Shown: positions 35,787 through 50,866 of the stretch, one piece after another
How positions within the stretch are numbered: the first letter of the stretch is position 1
Layout: each line of letters begins with the position of its first letter
Assembly: GCA_030248135.1 (NCBI GenBank)
Contig: JASANC010002242.1
Span: 1 to 64,000 of the forward strand
Source: Theristus sp. LFF4_11
Taxonomy: Eukaryota; Nematoda; Chromadorea; Monhysterida; Xyalidae
Length of the DNA stretch: 64,000 bases
Direction of reading: 5' to 3'
Made by a program: the position numbers and the translations under genes
Notes under the pieces: generated by a model
What the model was told of the DNA's origin: nothing
Databases searched by the model: none
What the model saw: the letters and a program-made list of their open reading frames with translations, nothing else

Positions 35787-38217
35787 CTAGGCCTTCGAGA
35801 CGCACGGCTGCTGCTGCATCCTGCAGACGACGTTCGCGACAGCCGACTGGCCGCCCCAGCTGCCCGACTTTCGGTTGTCAGCGGCTGTCGAGTGCAACGG
35901 CGACGGCATGTGCGACGTGACGTCACTCGTGCTGCAGTCCATCAAGTCGAGCACTGAGGCGGAGCTGGCCGGGCGTCGGAGGTGTGCGTGCACGGGTGTC
36001 CAATGGCCGTTGTCCCTGCAGTGTCCGGTGCTCGTGTGCTTGTGCGTGGCAGGCGTGCTCACAGTGGACGGCGTGTACGTCAGCACTGTCGCCGAGCGAT
36101 ACTGCGGCGGCTGACAGCCGGCTGGCAGCGAGTGCGTCTTCGCGTTGCACGACGCCTGCCGAGGCGCCTGGAAACGCACGGACAGCTGGTGCATCGCGGC
36201 GAGGTCCTTGTTGTCGAGCAGCTGGTACTCGCTGCAGAACGCGTGCACGTGCACGAGCACCGCGGAGCACTGCGCCCGCAGGCCCAGCGCACACAGCAAC
36301 GCGTCGTGAGTGTAGCAGACGTGCCCGAGCACATGCCACAGCAGGCGAATCACACGCCGCACCACTTGCTCGAACGACGCTGGGAACGCGTGCCCTGCAA
36401 CGTCAATCGTCAACATGCAACACTCGCTTTGGTCGGCCACATTCAGCTGTTGGTTCACTACTACATTGTTGTGGCGTGCAGGCAGCTGATTGGCTGGACT
36501 CATTGATTGGTCCTGGCCAGCTCGATGCACCCAATCAGCATGCTACATTCAAATGCCAAACGACACCAATGGCATATGTTTTGCAGTTGTACTGTGCACA
36601 GTTGACTGATGACTTTCAGGCCAAGTGCTAAGATTGCAACAAACCAAATTTGGTCGGGAATCCTTCTTCTGAGCTGACGATTGTCTCCAACAGGGTCATG
36701 ACGCAGTCGATGTACTGCGGCGCCGCATACTTCCACTTTTTGCCCTTTTCATCCACCCATGGCAATTGGCTGAAAAACAGAAAAATAAATTATTATTTAT
36801 TTTTTCCGGAGAAAAAACGCCAAATTTCAATTGCAGCTCCCCGTCAAAGAAACGCCATGTTGCTGTTTCAATTGAGCTGTTTTATGAAGCTGCTGCTGCC
36901 ACCAAAATAAGTCCAATCGCAGCGGAGCGTGGTCTTGGGGCCCATTAATAATACAGAAAACGCGCCTATTTTATCACGAGGGCAGATTTGGTCTGCTCTG
37001 ACAAGACAGGAGGAGGCAGACTGCGTCCCCCCCCACCTGATTGAATGCCACCAATACACATTGAATAAAATTCGAGTCAAGGCATGAAACGTGCAGTGCA
37101 AGGTTTTGCTAACGCTGAGAATTGACAGAAACTGAGTTGATTTGAAATACAATGAGCAAATATGCTTGCTGGTGATCTGTTAGCACACCATTGAGCCAGT
37201 TTCTCATATCCTGAGCAATTTCTCAGCATGTTCGTTGGCATTATTGATGTTCTCATGGAGATATCAGCGAGACTACGAATGTCAACCACTGGCAGTACAT
37301 CAATGTGCACCATGACATTCACGCACCTATAACATGGCCCGCACGTCATCACAGGACAACTGTCGCTCGTGCACATCTCGGATACAACACCGTACAACGC
37401 GTTCACGTGGTGGAAGAACGATATCGCTGAAGAGAACACAGTAGAAAAATCACAACACGCAAAACGCTTATAATCCTCCGGTGTCACGATCAATCTGACT
37501 GAACTTGTTTCACGCTATTCATCGTTGTTTGTTTCAGTATTCGTATGGTAAGATCATTGACAAGATAATAACTGCTGTTATTGAGAAAAAACACAAGTCA
37601 CTGTGCTTTTTAATGAAAAGTGACCGTATTAAATTTTAATGGCGCGAAATATGCTCATGGCCACTGACATGTTGATCTAGACGAATCGAAAAACGTTTTC
37701 TCACTCTGTAAGTTTCCAAATCAGCGCAGGTGTCAATCATCACGTTAAAAATTACAGACGCTCAATATGGGCTTTTCAAATCGTTTCCCTTCAAAACACG
37801 CACTTTGGTGTGGGATTAAAAAGGTTTTTAAGGAGACACAAGAAACACAAAGGCAAGCTGACTGCTCGGAAACAAAGTTGCGAACAGGATGAGCGTTCGC
37901 AGCTGGGCGTGTCTGAGCACTTGCCGTGTGATGCGAGCCACTCGTGCGTGCACATGCCCGGCGGCACACGCACAAACTCGCGCAGCTGGTTGCCGGCGAC
38001 CGCATCGCACACGCTGAACTCGGTCGACTGCGACGCCCGGTAGCCGTGACCGACGTTGCCAGCGGCAGAGTGACGCTTCGCCAGTGACACCGCGCCGACG
38101 CCACCTGGCGATGCGGCTGACGTGCTCGCCAGCATGGTCGTTGCCGTCACGTGCTTCGCGCTCGCTGCACCCACGTTCTCCTTGCCCTCGATGCCAGCAC
38201 CTTTGCGTCGCGAGCGT
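35787..38217 (-). CDS. MOB2: MOB2-like kinase activator (core exons)
   Basis: Four minus-strand exons in transcript order: 38217-37925, 37426-37327, 36769-36645, 36394-35787. The MOB/phocein fold is recognisable: PPGMCTHEWLASH, FFHHVNALYGVVSEMC, WVDEKGKKWKYAAPQYID, GFPTKFG-HAFPASFEQVVRRV, LLWHVLGHV and LLDNKDLAAMHQL. The four zinc ligands of MOB proteins appear present: Cys-x4-Cys in MCTSDSC and His-x4-His in WHVLGH. Family role: MOB2 binds NDR/LATS-type kinases and modulates them in cell-shape and growth control. The first intron here uses a GC donor (G|GCAAGT). About 120 residues follow the fold, His/Thr/Ser-rich, as in insect Mob2. The frame of the first listed exon requires an upstream exon ending in phase 2; a candidate is at 57509-57771. 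Confidence 0.85.
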
Positions 38218-41200
38218 CTGAAACAATTGCAACAACATCAGTTGGTTCGCCAACGCGTTTGGCTTGTGACCACACCATGACGCAAATATGCGGCAAAACT
38301 AAGTTTAACGCCAGCTTTTGCATTGTGGTGCGCGGACTGACACGCAAGTACTCGGCACTGTTGGCAAGTGAAGACCAACGCGATTTCCGGTTTGACAGCG
38401 AGGGGTATCCCGGGGTATCCGCGCTGTCGCATTCATGACGGATCCCCCCAAAAACGTATCCATTCAGCACTCAGTTCAGTTCGCGGCCAACTAAGTAAAA
38501 GCTGACGTTAAATCAGTCGTTTGTGGTGCCACTTTTGAGATGGTGCTGCTTGTCATGTTGCCCTAGATGTTGTCTTGTCATGTTTGTAGCATCAGCTTCC
38601 AAGAATGAGACCAATGTGTCGCCGGCCGAGATGACACCAACAACTCGTCACCATGCCAACCATCACCACACGATACACACAACCACAACCAAGCGACATT
38701 ATTATTATTACAAAACGACCTAAACAATGAGCGTACCAGCCAACGAGGCCCGAGCAAAGCACTCAACATCATCGAGCACTTACTTGCAAGCCAGCTTACG
38801 TTTTTCTATTTAATGTTAGGTGCTTCACAGGAAAACGCACTGCTACACATCACCACAAGTACTGCCGTGTGCGGTGAGTGACAGCCGTTCTTGGCAGAAA
38901 TTATAGAATAAAATCTCACGTCAGTTTGCTCGCTCTCTCCGAGCATCCTTATTTCAGCGCTGTTATCAAATTCGGTCAAAACACTCATCGCAATGAATAC
39001 GCTAACCCAAATAAACAACGGCTGAGACACAATTGGTTCACGCACAGAAGAGTGTCATCAACACGAGCGCATATGCAAATGCAGCACCTTTTTCGTCGAT
39101 CCACAGCAAACATGGCAAAATGTGTCATCGTTTTTATTTTAGCACACAGTTCACACCTTTGCACAGCCGAGATACAGACTGAAGGTTGAAGCTGGGCACC
39201 TAAATCGCAAATGACAACCGCTTTCAATGTTCCGAGCGCATAAATGGACAAATGAATAATAACAAATGGCAAACAAAAGCGTTGGGCCGCGCGCTCAACC
39301 TTTGTCAACAAACAGATGACACAGATTTGCGGCAACGCTTGTTAATGCTACAAAGGGTGCACCGAGATTGCTGCACCTGACCGTTTACACAGAGCGGCAT
39401 GTGTGCCATTAAACCTTGCTTCCGTGTTTATTTACCACGAAGCCGCCGCGAGAATTAATGAGTGGACAAAATGCAAATATTGCATGAACACACTATGATA
39501 GAGTTGTCGTACGAATATGTCTGCCTCTAGCAGTGCCCCAACATTTTGAAGGAACTTTGGGAAAACATCTCTGGCTAAATGGGTACTGCTCACTTCTAAA
39601 GTATGATCAGATCAGCCTCTTGACGCCAGAAATTATTTGCAGATGGTTGGGGTTCTTAGTGGGATTCGAACCTGCAAACTCGGTAGCCTGTTGGTAGCAC
39701 TGGATGGCCTGTTTGGACTTCGGACAAGCGTGATTGAATTGCACCTTTTTAAAAAAATTCACAGCTAGCAAGATGCAAAACGTGGCACAGTGCAGTAGTG
39801 CTCGACATGGTAGCACCACTGCCACAGTTCAATGTAACGTTTGTTTTACCTCCTTGCGTTGTTGCTACGCCACGAGCAATTATCGAACAACTGCGTCCAC
39901 TCGGTGGCCAAGTATTCCTTGAGTTCTTGAAGTACGGTCATGGTGACTGAGACACAGTGATTGTAAGGCACCGGACGCTGCTCTGCTGCTTACTGGCCAA
40001 ACTACACGACCTCGTTGACCACAAATCATAAAAACATCAAACTCGAATGGAGCCAGCACTCGCAAATCTCCCGTCAAATCACGCAGCAAAGCCGATTGAC
40101 TGTTGTGGAATGCGAATAAACCGATAACAAATTGTGCGGTTTTTCTGTTTTTTCTTCACGCTACGCCAGTCTTTCAATTCGTTCGACCACGCACTGCTGC
40201 TGCTGCTGTTGCTATCCGTGGTGAAAAGAAAACGAAAATAATACGAGTGGCATTAGACCACATTCCTCAGATATGGAATTTTTGTTGGGTTTCTGGAAAA
40301 AAATCACGTTTGAAAAAAACATTGAGAAATAATCGGCTAAACTATTGCAAAACGCGCACGCGCTGGTGGACAATGCGCAAACACGCATGATGCCGCAAAG
40401 GAAATTGGCGCGCAAATGTTTTTTCAAACTCTGCGGGCATGTTGAAAACAGTCAGTCAAGCAGTAAAGAAACTCACAGAACGTCATGAAATGCGACGACA
40501 AAATGGGAAAGGAAAATATTGACTATGGACAGGGCAAATGGCGTTTGCGTGCAGCCGGGCACGTTAGGTGTGTGCGTTTGACCGAGTTGAACAGAACTGA
40601 ATGTTAACAGCAAAAACGTGCCCGTCGAAACAGCTAAAACAGCCGAAAGTGGTAGAATGCTGAGTGCATAGTGCATGAGAAAGCAAAAATGCGTGCAAAT
40701 GCTGAATTTTCAACATTCCACAGTCAGTCCATCTGACAATATCTTGCCCATCAGAAAATTTAGTGGCACATGGTGTGATGGCAGATACGCAACAATGAGC
40801 AAACATGCATCTTTCACAATATGTGCGAAACAACAAAGGAAACCACAAACCTAACAAAAGAATACGGTTGTCATTGTACCGGAGTGACGCCGAAAAAACT
40901 TGTTCAGATGCTGAAAACTTTTCAGAAAAAAAATGAACGACAAACTCAAAAAAATTTTCGGTTTTTAAGCACTCATCACTCAGTCCACTCTCACATGTTG
41001 ATTTTAATGGTTAAAAGAAGCATGGGCAAAAGCAATCGCCACTGAGAGAAGAGCAGCATTTTTAATTAAGACAAACGTGCACTTAAGGCAAAAAAACGAG
41101 AAACCTAGCATAACAAAAAAGTTCACCACTGAGCAGTCGATGCCGAGCCTCCTAACAGTTTTTTTTCTTTTTAGAATAACAAAGAACAAGTGTACATGAG

Positions 41201-44200
41201 AATATAACTTCTTCAGAACATAATGATCATTGTTGAATTTGTCCACGACATTCACAATCAATTTCTTATTCTTATTCTGGTTAAGTCTGAGTTGAATGAC
41301 TTCAGAATTGGCTATCTTAGTTGCAACTGCAAGGAGCTACTGTTGACGAGAAAAAATGTCACCAACCAGTGCATGCTGTGTCGCCTGCCTGATCATACAC
41401 AGACTTTTATGGCCATAATAAATACTTGTCGTTCGTGCGAGTGAAAAAAACCAGTTGGTAAAACATAAAATCGACCACTAGTGGGTTTTCTTTTGCACAA
41501 AAGCAACTGATTCAATTGAGGCGGGCGGAGCGGATGCATTTGCATTTTGCAATATTATGCAAAGTAAACACCTCATTGTCAGACAAAACATACACGAGAA
41601 CACATTTTGCTGTGTACAGTCTTGTTACCGGTTGATGAAAAAAACAGAAATTGAGACGCAAAAAACGGTGGCGTGATACTCATTGTCCAGCGGCTATGAA
41701 ACCATATTGAAAAACCTGAATAGTGCGTGTTTTCTTTTCTGCAACACAAGAAAACAACTGGCCAGTACCGAGTTACGAGGTAAAATACATAGAATCAAGC
41801 GACGCGATTTGGCAGAACAGTCAGTATTTGTAAGTAACAATCGAACCTGGCGCAGCAACGGAAGGAAACAGCGGACGTAAAACGGACGCACAAAATGTGT
41901 GTATGCGACTGACGACTGTACGCCCGACACAGCGACTCTTATCCATCCATCTTTTATTTCAGCTGTAGAAGAAAATTAGTCAGTTGTGTACTGGGCACGA
42001 AAAACACAAGTGTGTGAGTGTGTGTGTGTCTGTGTGTGTGCGGTTTAGTTCGCAAAGTTTGATAGAGTAGGTGTTTTGCTGTTGTTCACAGCCAGCGCCT
42101 CGCGTGTGCGTCTGTACGTCGTGGACGCAATAAAATTGATGAAAATGAAGCCAATGAAATTTCATCGGGCATCTCTCGCTCCACTACGAATTGTTGACCA
42201 AGTTGTGTTTGACTGTGAGTGCACACACCTGAGGCACAACACAACCACACACCACACAACTTTAAAAGCAACATCGTCGAATTTGCATTCTGATTACTTT
42301 CACAAAAACGTAAAACCGAAACTGCATTTTCATAAGACAAATGGAAGAGCAATTATCTTGCGGTGAAAACAGTAAACCAATCAAAAAACCAGACAAGACC
42401 GAAAAAACTAGCGAACTAGGTGGTGTTTGTTCGCTGTCGTTTCAGTAAATGTAAATTGGATGAAAAAACTGTTGTTGCAGTAGCTGCAAGTGAACACAAT
42501 CGAATAGACAAAATAAGCATAAACGCCAGCGAAAACAGTTTGCAAAACGACCAAACGTTTTACATGGACGACAAGTAGCGAGTGTGGAGTGGAAATACAA
42601 CATCTTGCCTGGCTGGGCACTGTCGCTGTCGTTAAATTAAAACTTCATCGAACGAATATAACTATTTATCGCCGCTCGTAACGTCAAGAAAATTGTGCTC
42701 CAAAAAAAAGATAAGACAGTCAGTAGCAGTGGGGGCAGTGACAGCGGGAGTTTGCTGCTGCTGAACATCTGCATGCAATCAATTTTACCACACGACAAAC
42801 GCATTGATTTAGTATCACAAATCGTCTCAAATACTCTGGCAATATTTAGCACGGCACTGTGATGTGATACTATTAAGGAACTATTTATCTCTCGTTCGGG
42901 ACCGTGCGTCGTCGTCGTATGATGACACCAGTGACAGAGCGTGAGAGTGCAACACGGCACGCGGGCACACTGCGCACACACGTGACCAGCTGCAAACTCC
43001 AATCACACTCAGTCCACAGACCTGTCCCGTCTCTCTCCCTGGTGTATTTCACGATTCGTGCTTGTGGCTGTGGTTTTTGATTTTCGAAAAACACAAGGAC
43101 ATCGATAGCAGGCGATAAGAGAGTCGCAAAATGACACACACACAGCAGCACCAGGGGCACGTCAGTGCGACATGGCACGGCGCTTATAGTAACAGATTTT
43201 TTCTTTCATGGACCTCCGCATCACATGTTTGTTGAAAAAAGCGTGATTAAATTATTCAATCAAACGGGCAACAAATCAGACCGTTCTAAATTGACCATTG
43301 TTGTCTGTGTTAAGCCCAAGCGTTTCACATGACTGACACTGAGAGCCTTATGAAACGTGCCAAAAAAACGAATCAACGGAAATGATATGCAATGGAAAAC
43401 ATCATAGGATGGCAACAATAAACAAAAAACAACACGCCAAAAAAATCCATGTTTTTCGAAAAAACAACAGCTCAACACAAAACGTGATTGTGACACATTC
43501 TAACATGGCATTTCTTGCAGTGCAAACGGACAGCAAATTTTATGAGTCGAGTCCAAATAATTTCGTTAAAAAATCAAACAAACAAAATTCGCAAAATGAC
43601 AGAAATCAGACTAAAAACATGGTCATTGTGGCCATTTTCGGATTTCGAAAAACCACATGGCTATGTTTTGCATGTTGAAAATGCAGTTTCGTGGGACAGC
43701 CAATTGGCAACGAAAACTGTTGAAAACGTTGTTGAAAAAGACCAGTCGGTTGTTGGTGGAATGAACTAATAATGTGACCCATTTCACATTTCCAACAGTC
43801 GAGTGATGTGAGACTGACTTTGGTGGTCACTTTCCTTCCAGCATAGTTTTCCACATTTTCTGTGCTTAAATGACCACAAACCTTTCAACATAAAAAGTGA
43901 CTGACTGCTGTGGCTTCTGTTCATAGCAGAGAGTGACCACCACACCAGCACAGTTTTTGAAATTTGTGTTCAAATTTTTTGCTAGCAGAAAAACAAAAAG
44001 CAGTTCGCACCGTATGATACTAAACTGTTATGGTGCATTAATTTTACATTACTCTTAGAAGGCCAACCAGGACAAAAGAAGAAGTGACATAAGCAAAGCG
44101 ACATGAAGGGGGTAACTTTGGGATAAAGCAAGAGATCAGGGTTTGAGCAAAAGCTGGCCCGGACCAGCCAGCAATAAGTTACGAAGCAGCCGCCGGGACG

Positions 44201-47200
44201 GTGGTCACTGCAAATATGATGCAATATGTGCCCAAGTATGTAAACAGAAAAACTATAATCCGTGCGACAGCCGCCATCTCAGAAGGGATTTGCACGCCGC
44301 TTCCAAAATCGTGCGAGTCGATGCGAGCATTGGAAAACGGCCCGCCACCGACAGAACAGCATCAACGAAGGAAACATTAGTGCTCGCCGAGTAAAGCCCA
44401 CTCAAAAACAGCGTAGTGCCACTGTGCACCGCAGCAAATAAACGCCACGCAGACAATTTTCAAGGAGGCTGGTGTCGTAAAAATTATGTTTTCACTCATC
44501 CAAATCATGATGGCGGTGCGGTATGGGCGCTTTGAAACACACCGAGAACGAACCGAAAGACGTCCGGACTTCCCGCGACTAAAAACGTTTTGCGAGCGTG
44601 TATTCTGTTACAATATGGTGGCAAATAGCACAATAAATAATAAAACAGTAATATCGTCATCGATAAGGCCCCGCTCTCTGTTCGCCCGCATGCGAATCCG
44701 TGGCGGGTGAAAAAAATGGCAGTAAGTAATACGATATGGCTGTTATCAGCAGCAGCGGATTATGCCAATAATCGAGAGAGAGCCACTTGCATAGTTTCAA
44801 GAACGTGATTACCACTCGAGTAATAATATACAACCGCCATACAAAGCTGACAAGCGAGGCCAATTGCACTTGACGTACCGCCGTTCGCCCATTTTTTATG
44901 CGCGTTCCTGGAATCGAAGAAAACGAACGCCTGCAAATTGGCGGCAGCCTTAATGCTTTTCAGTATCGCTTGGAAGACTTTTTCTGTTTCAGGCCACAAA
45001 AAAAACACGAGACAACCACAAAGCAAATAAAAAGCATTTTTGTGTACAATACAAACAAGTCCATCATTTCTTGGTCGTCGTACACTTTCGCTACTGAAAA
45101 ACACTTCTAAAGAACGCTTTTTGCTGCGCAAGACGCACGGTTACGGGACGCAAGAACGATGTAAAACCAAACATCAAACAAACACTTCAAAAAACGTCGT
45201 GGACGTTTCAGCGATTTTTGTCAGTCGATATTTTACAAAACTCACACTCTTTCAACGGTTAGTTAAAAAATCTCAAATTACTTCGTACAGCTTTGAACAT
45301 TAAAAACACACTAATGAAACACTGACAGTTTACGAAAATGAGCTTCAATCGGTTAGAAAAATGAACTCTAGCAAAAACACAGTGAGAAAGCGGAGATGCT
45401 GTTAATTTTGTTCGTCAGTTGAAGAAGATATCACCCAGTGTCAGCGACCTTGACACTTTCACATCAACCAAAACAAAGTGAACTGTAAAAATACTAAATG
45501 AATACAAATAAACACAAACCATGCCATTTCGTTTCGTATGAACATCGAAGATGAGACACCGCAAATTTCGCCAAAAAAAACGTAACTTTGCAGATCTGAA
45601 GAACTTTGTGCGATTTCTTTTTCTACACCATTAAATATCCTATTTTGTCATTGCCATTCGATAAGAACAAAACAAAGAAACAAAAGGTGTTAGGTAAGAC
45701 AGGAGTACATCAGCGTCACACAAGAGCAAGGCGTACATCAAGTACCGTCTATTATTAGAATTTAGTTCATTTCCAAACCCATTTATCTGACTGCATCTGA
45801 TAGAGACAGTGTTTGTTTTTACACAGCACCGTGATGCGGGTAAACACACGACGGGTGGGTGGTGGGATCCCACGAAATTAAAAGAATATTGATTTTTTTG
45901 CTAGACAACAAAATTCACATAACCACACAGACACAAAGTTTTTGAATATTATAAGCCTGTCACCGTTACGGACATGACGTTTGACTGCGTGGTTTTGGAT
46001 GAATGTTTTGAAATCACGCTTCAATCGATGCAACGTTATATGAACGAAACATTGATCGTATCAGGCACTGTTCCGCTGTGCCATGAGCAAGTGTTGTCCA
46101 GACCAGACATGAAATTGTTGATGACTGACCACTCAGAGAAGAAAAAATGAACAAACACTACCAACAACTAGACAATTTGGACGAACAGCAAAGCAAAGCT
46201 TTCAACATCCGAAGAAATTTCAAAATAAATTTCATTCAGCAAGACAAGTAAAATGAACCGTGTTCTACCAAAACCACTGAGAAAAAGACATGCCAAGATA
46301 GATACCAATATGGTATTTCCTGAAATCAGCATTCCATCTTGGTATTTCTGTTCAATTCAAGTGGCAAGCGCGAGCGAGCAACTCAACCACCGAACGGCGG
46401 ATTACCCCGATTTCAGAGCTTGCTATCAATCGAAATTCGAAACCACGCCAAACAAGGTACAAGCGCGTCGATTTCGCGTTCAGATCAACGTGCTGCGTTC
46501 GTGTTCAGCACGGCAAAGTGTGGAGGTGAAGAGAAGACGTACGTAGATTGCGCGGTCACCGGCCCTGTGCACTCGGTGTCGCGCACGATCGAAGAGAGAT
46601 GAAGAAATGGCATGTTACACACCAGGAACACGTTCGGGTTTGGTCGTTGTCGACTACAAACTATACAGGTTGCACTGTGATTGCGCGGTGCTTGCTCTGC
46701 GTCAGATTACGTTGTCACGCCATCTTAGTTGATGGTTGTCAGATGCACGCACACACGCACACACCAGCGAAAGTGCAGCGCACGCATGTTTGTGATTTGA
46801 AATTTTAACATCAACAACAACAATAATAATAACAACAATAATGGCTAAAGTAAGACATGCAGCGCACAAATGACATACTATCAATCAGCAATACAGAACA
46901 AACATCTTCTCCAACTTCAAACTCCGCATGAATCAGTTTTTAAAATGCAAACCGTGTGATAAATGAAAATATCATAGATTTGGCCAGCCAGACTGAATGG
47001 AACACCCCAAGCGTTGCACAAAATTGATTGCTAATAATTTGTTACATAAAGGAAGCCTATCAAAAAGCTTGTACAGTAATTTCACATGTTTCGAAAAGTT
47101 TGCTGGATGGCTGACGGTATGGCAAGTCTCATCTCAACGTAATGCAAAACCAAACCCTTTGATGTTCGTTCAACCAAAACGTTATCTAAGGTGCACTGCA

Positions 47201-50200
47201 CAACGCTCCTGCATCAACGTTTTTGTAAAAATGATATAAAGCAAGGAAGACACGAGATAGGTGTCTGCGAAAAACTGAATAAAAATAAATAATAAAAGTT
47301 TGTTGCAACATTCACACAGCGCATCGCGGTCGTTCAACCAACCCTGTTTCAGAAACAGCGATACATCAAATAAAACACACACATAAAATCCATCCAGCAA
47401 ACTCGCATGAGCCATGACGAAACGAACGCACGGTACACTGCTTTTGTACTTTGTCAGCTCGTAAAAATTTACGGTTTCAATCTTTTCGACGACATATTTT
47501 TTCGATAGTTTTCGATTGCTGCGTTATGAGATACACAACATGAAAGAACACAAATTTCGTCACCAGCGGAAAGGACGATATAATTTTTATGAACGCACCA
47601 GCCATCAACGAGGCACATGGACATGACAATCCATGTGTTGGCAACATAACACACCAGGCAGTACCGGATGGCACTGATTCACACGCCTGCACACAATTAT
47701 GACCCATTTCTATCCATTTTCAGGCCAGTTATTTCCAGCCGCATCACACGGCAAATAAAACATGCATGCGCTCATCATTACCATCATGGAACGGAATTAC
47801 CATATTGTGGAATACGCAATGAAATGACTATGTGCATGGCGAGACAAAGATGTCGGAAAGTGAAAGATGAGAACGCAAGCTAAACAGAATGCGCGCAACA
47901 GTGCAACAGTATGCTCAATAATCATGCCATGTGGAGACGACGAAACGAGATTTGTAACAAACCGCATTGTGAATGAAAACCGTAAAAAAAGAAAGGTGGG
48001 CAGGCAAGGTTGTCACCAGAAAGGAAAAGTTTTTTTGGGTGTGTATGCGTTGTTTTTTTTTGCTCAAGCAGACAAAACGTGCCACCACATCCAAACCAGC
48101 CGTGTACAATACGCGCACACACACAGATGGGAAATAACAATCAATGATCTCGGTCAAACGATGCGAACCTTTCCATGGCATTCACCCAGAACCGCTCTGC
48201 GGCTACTGCCTCTGAACTTACAAGTGAATAATAGCGAACAATGAAATGCCAAACATCGACGCGTGTGAACAAACCGTCGTCCAGCAAGTTCTCATTTGCA
48301 TACAAGAAAAGAAAAACCGATATCGACATCTAAACGATATCGTTGTTCTCAGAAATCCAGACATTGAAAGCAAACAATTGCGACTTCAAGTGTTCCGTCT
48401 GATATTTGTTGTTGTAAGTTTTAATAAAGCATGATCGCGCCATGCTGTCGGCGGCATAAGCAGTCTACAATTGAGAACAGATACAATCGTACTACACACT
48501 TTTGTATATCGTTAAGAAGTAGAGTACTGATGGGATTTTTTACTTCTTCTTCGGTCTCTTTCGCTGGTCTCGAAATTTATAAAAACAATCTGAAAATCAA
48601 AACAGTTGTCAGCCAGCAGCATATCTAACAGAAGTTTTAGGTATCATCCAAAATTTCAATTATCTATGTGCAAGAAACCCCGAGTACGTCGTACGACACG
48701 ACGACACTGCTGGTTGCTACCTATCTCAAAAGATCAATCTTGAAGGCGTTAATCAAACACGGAAACATGTACACGATAAAGGATTATACAACTGTTGAGT
48801 AACAGAGCTGCAACGAACAATTAGCGACATTTTGTTGAAGATGCTGCAGTTGGTACACGTACGAGTGAAAGACGAAAAACTGAAAACTAATATAAACTCT
48901 GCTCTGATACGTTCAACGTGCTATTATTGTATTGAGTGACGCCGAATGTACTACCGAAGCAAAGTTCAACTGAAGTGAACTAGTTTTCAGATCAATAGAT
49001 AACTTTTAAACGTTCGTTACGTTTAAATGGCTAACCAGCACAAGGAGGATGAAGCAAAATAAAACTGCTTCAAAACTTTATTCTATTAGCAAGTAACATT
49101 AATTTTTAAGTCGGGAAAAGTTAAAAAAGGATCACAAATGTATATTTCTTTTCCAAAACTTCAACAAAAACCTTGACCTTTGAAAGGTTTTGCCAATGGT
49201 GAGGACAAAACTTGAAAGCAAATGTCACAGCGACCGCAAACAGCAACAACCATTTACCACAATGACGGTTCGATCAGTGATAACAACTGTGCATGCTGTT
49301 TTTACGCTTATCAATGGTTTTTAGCAACCTAGCGAGGCTGGTGCTTTTGTCCTTTAGGCAAATATTTTTTGAAGCTATATTCAGCTTGCTATTCCAGTGA
49401 AGCACTTGCGATAAGAAAGCACGCAGCCTCAACATGATAACTTCGACGGAAGGGTGGCGTGACAGACAAAACAAATTCTTGCTCTTCGTTCGTCTCAAAA
49501 TAACTGGCGATCTAAAAATGGATGCGTATTTTTTTAATAATTGACGTTGACGAGCCTTGTGTGTGCACAATGGATTTTATTTTTTTACAAATTGTAACGT
49601 TTTTGACGTTTGTCTAACTTTACAACATATGCACTGTCTTTGTAATCCAAGCTCTCTTGTTTAGTTGTGTGGTTATTCGTCACGCGACACAAAGTATTTT
49701 CATATAAACCTACTTTTTCTCAGTGCAAATATTTACTTGTATTAATTTATCAGACGACGTAGTTTATAAAAATAAATATCGTGGCGGTGCGGTGTCCCTG
49801 ACTTTGTTATTATCACTTATTACAAGTCCAAGTTCAGTAAAATTTCTACTGATTTTTGTTAAATTCGTTCAAAATTAAAAGATACATCATGCAATTTCAT
49901 CAAAGACACTTTCAACTTTAAGATTGATTTCAATTCACGAAATTCAACTAATTTTACTTAATTCCACTGATTTATTGACACCTTCAAACATATGATAACA
50001 ATGCTTTCATTCAATGGCCCCGGTTAGTCTCGTACTTGCTATCCATTGTCCATTAGTTAGCAGTAACGGCAGCTAAATATGGCCGTCCCCACCCCCATCA
50101 CACGCCAGACAAACTCAGTAAAAGCTGAGTGTTCATATTTCACCGTGCAGCTAAATGCAGTGTCTCCTGCGGCAAGCGGCATGTGCCAGCAGGAGCACGA

Positions 50201-50606
50201 GCGCAAAAATGCGTCCGTGCACAGAACACGCAAACGAATGCTGCACATGCAGCTCTGCACGACAAAACTGCACACTCGCAGCAGAATGGCATGCCCATGC
50301 GAGCGCACACTGTCAGCGGCGGCTGCCTGCCCCGACAACACACACATGCGTGTCCGTGTGCGTCTGCTGCCACCCGGTCTGACCGTACAGTGCTATACGG
50401 CTAACATCATAACTTGCGTAAACTTACAGCAATCCACGCTACGCACTTCAAATGAACAGAACTTCAAACACCGATGTTACTACAGCTCACCGTGTTGTGT
50501 GTGAATAAACATAACTGGAACATCATGTAGTGTTAGTTATCCTGGTGGTGAAACCATGTGTCATCGGTCATGCACAGCATCAGTACACAAATGACCCTTG
50601 AGTTGG
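38218..50606. other. Unassigned AT-rich region, probably intron of MOB2
   Basis: No gene, RNA or clear transposon could be supported over 12 kb. Small features only: a (GT)n microsatellite at 42009-42041, an (AAC/AAT)n run near 46808-46842 and many short chance frames. A relatively GC-rich island at about 50060-50400 is open in several frames on both strands without any recognisable protein. If the 57.5 kb exon belongs to MOB2, all of this is intron 1. Confidence 0.4.
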
Positions 50607-50866
50607 TACGCCACTAGGGATGGATCCGGCAAATTTGCCGGAATCCGGGCCGGATCCGGCAAAAGCCCATTCCGGCCGGGCCGGATCCGGCAAAAATTGC
50701 CGGAATCCGGACCGGAATGGCCTTTTTATGTCTAAAAAACATCTACGCACATTTCATCGCTTCTTCATCACATTTTCAGCATAAAACAGCACAGACACAG
50801 AAACAAAGTCAGCAAGACACAGCACATGAACCAACCAAAAATTACAACAACAACAATTGACAAAAT

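Noticed and set aside
39655..39700. tRNA-like B-box on the minus strand (GGTTCGAATCCCACT)
   Set aside because: The T-arm stems do not pair and no acceptor, D-arm or anticodon arm could be folded around it. No SINE structure was recognisable either.
39607..39941. Possible small two-exon minus-strand gene (MTVLQELKEYL ... and KKVQFNHACPKSKQ ...)
   Set aside because: The donor at 39850 and available acceptors do not join the two frames in phase, and no family is recognisable.
45974..46150. 58-codon ATG frame (MTFDCVVLDECFEITLQ...)
   Set aside because: No family signature, no splice context or neighbouring coding signal; length is within chance expectation.
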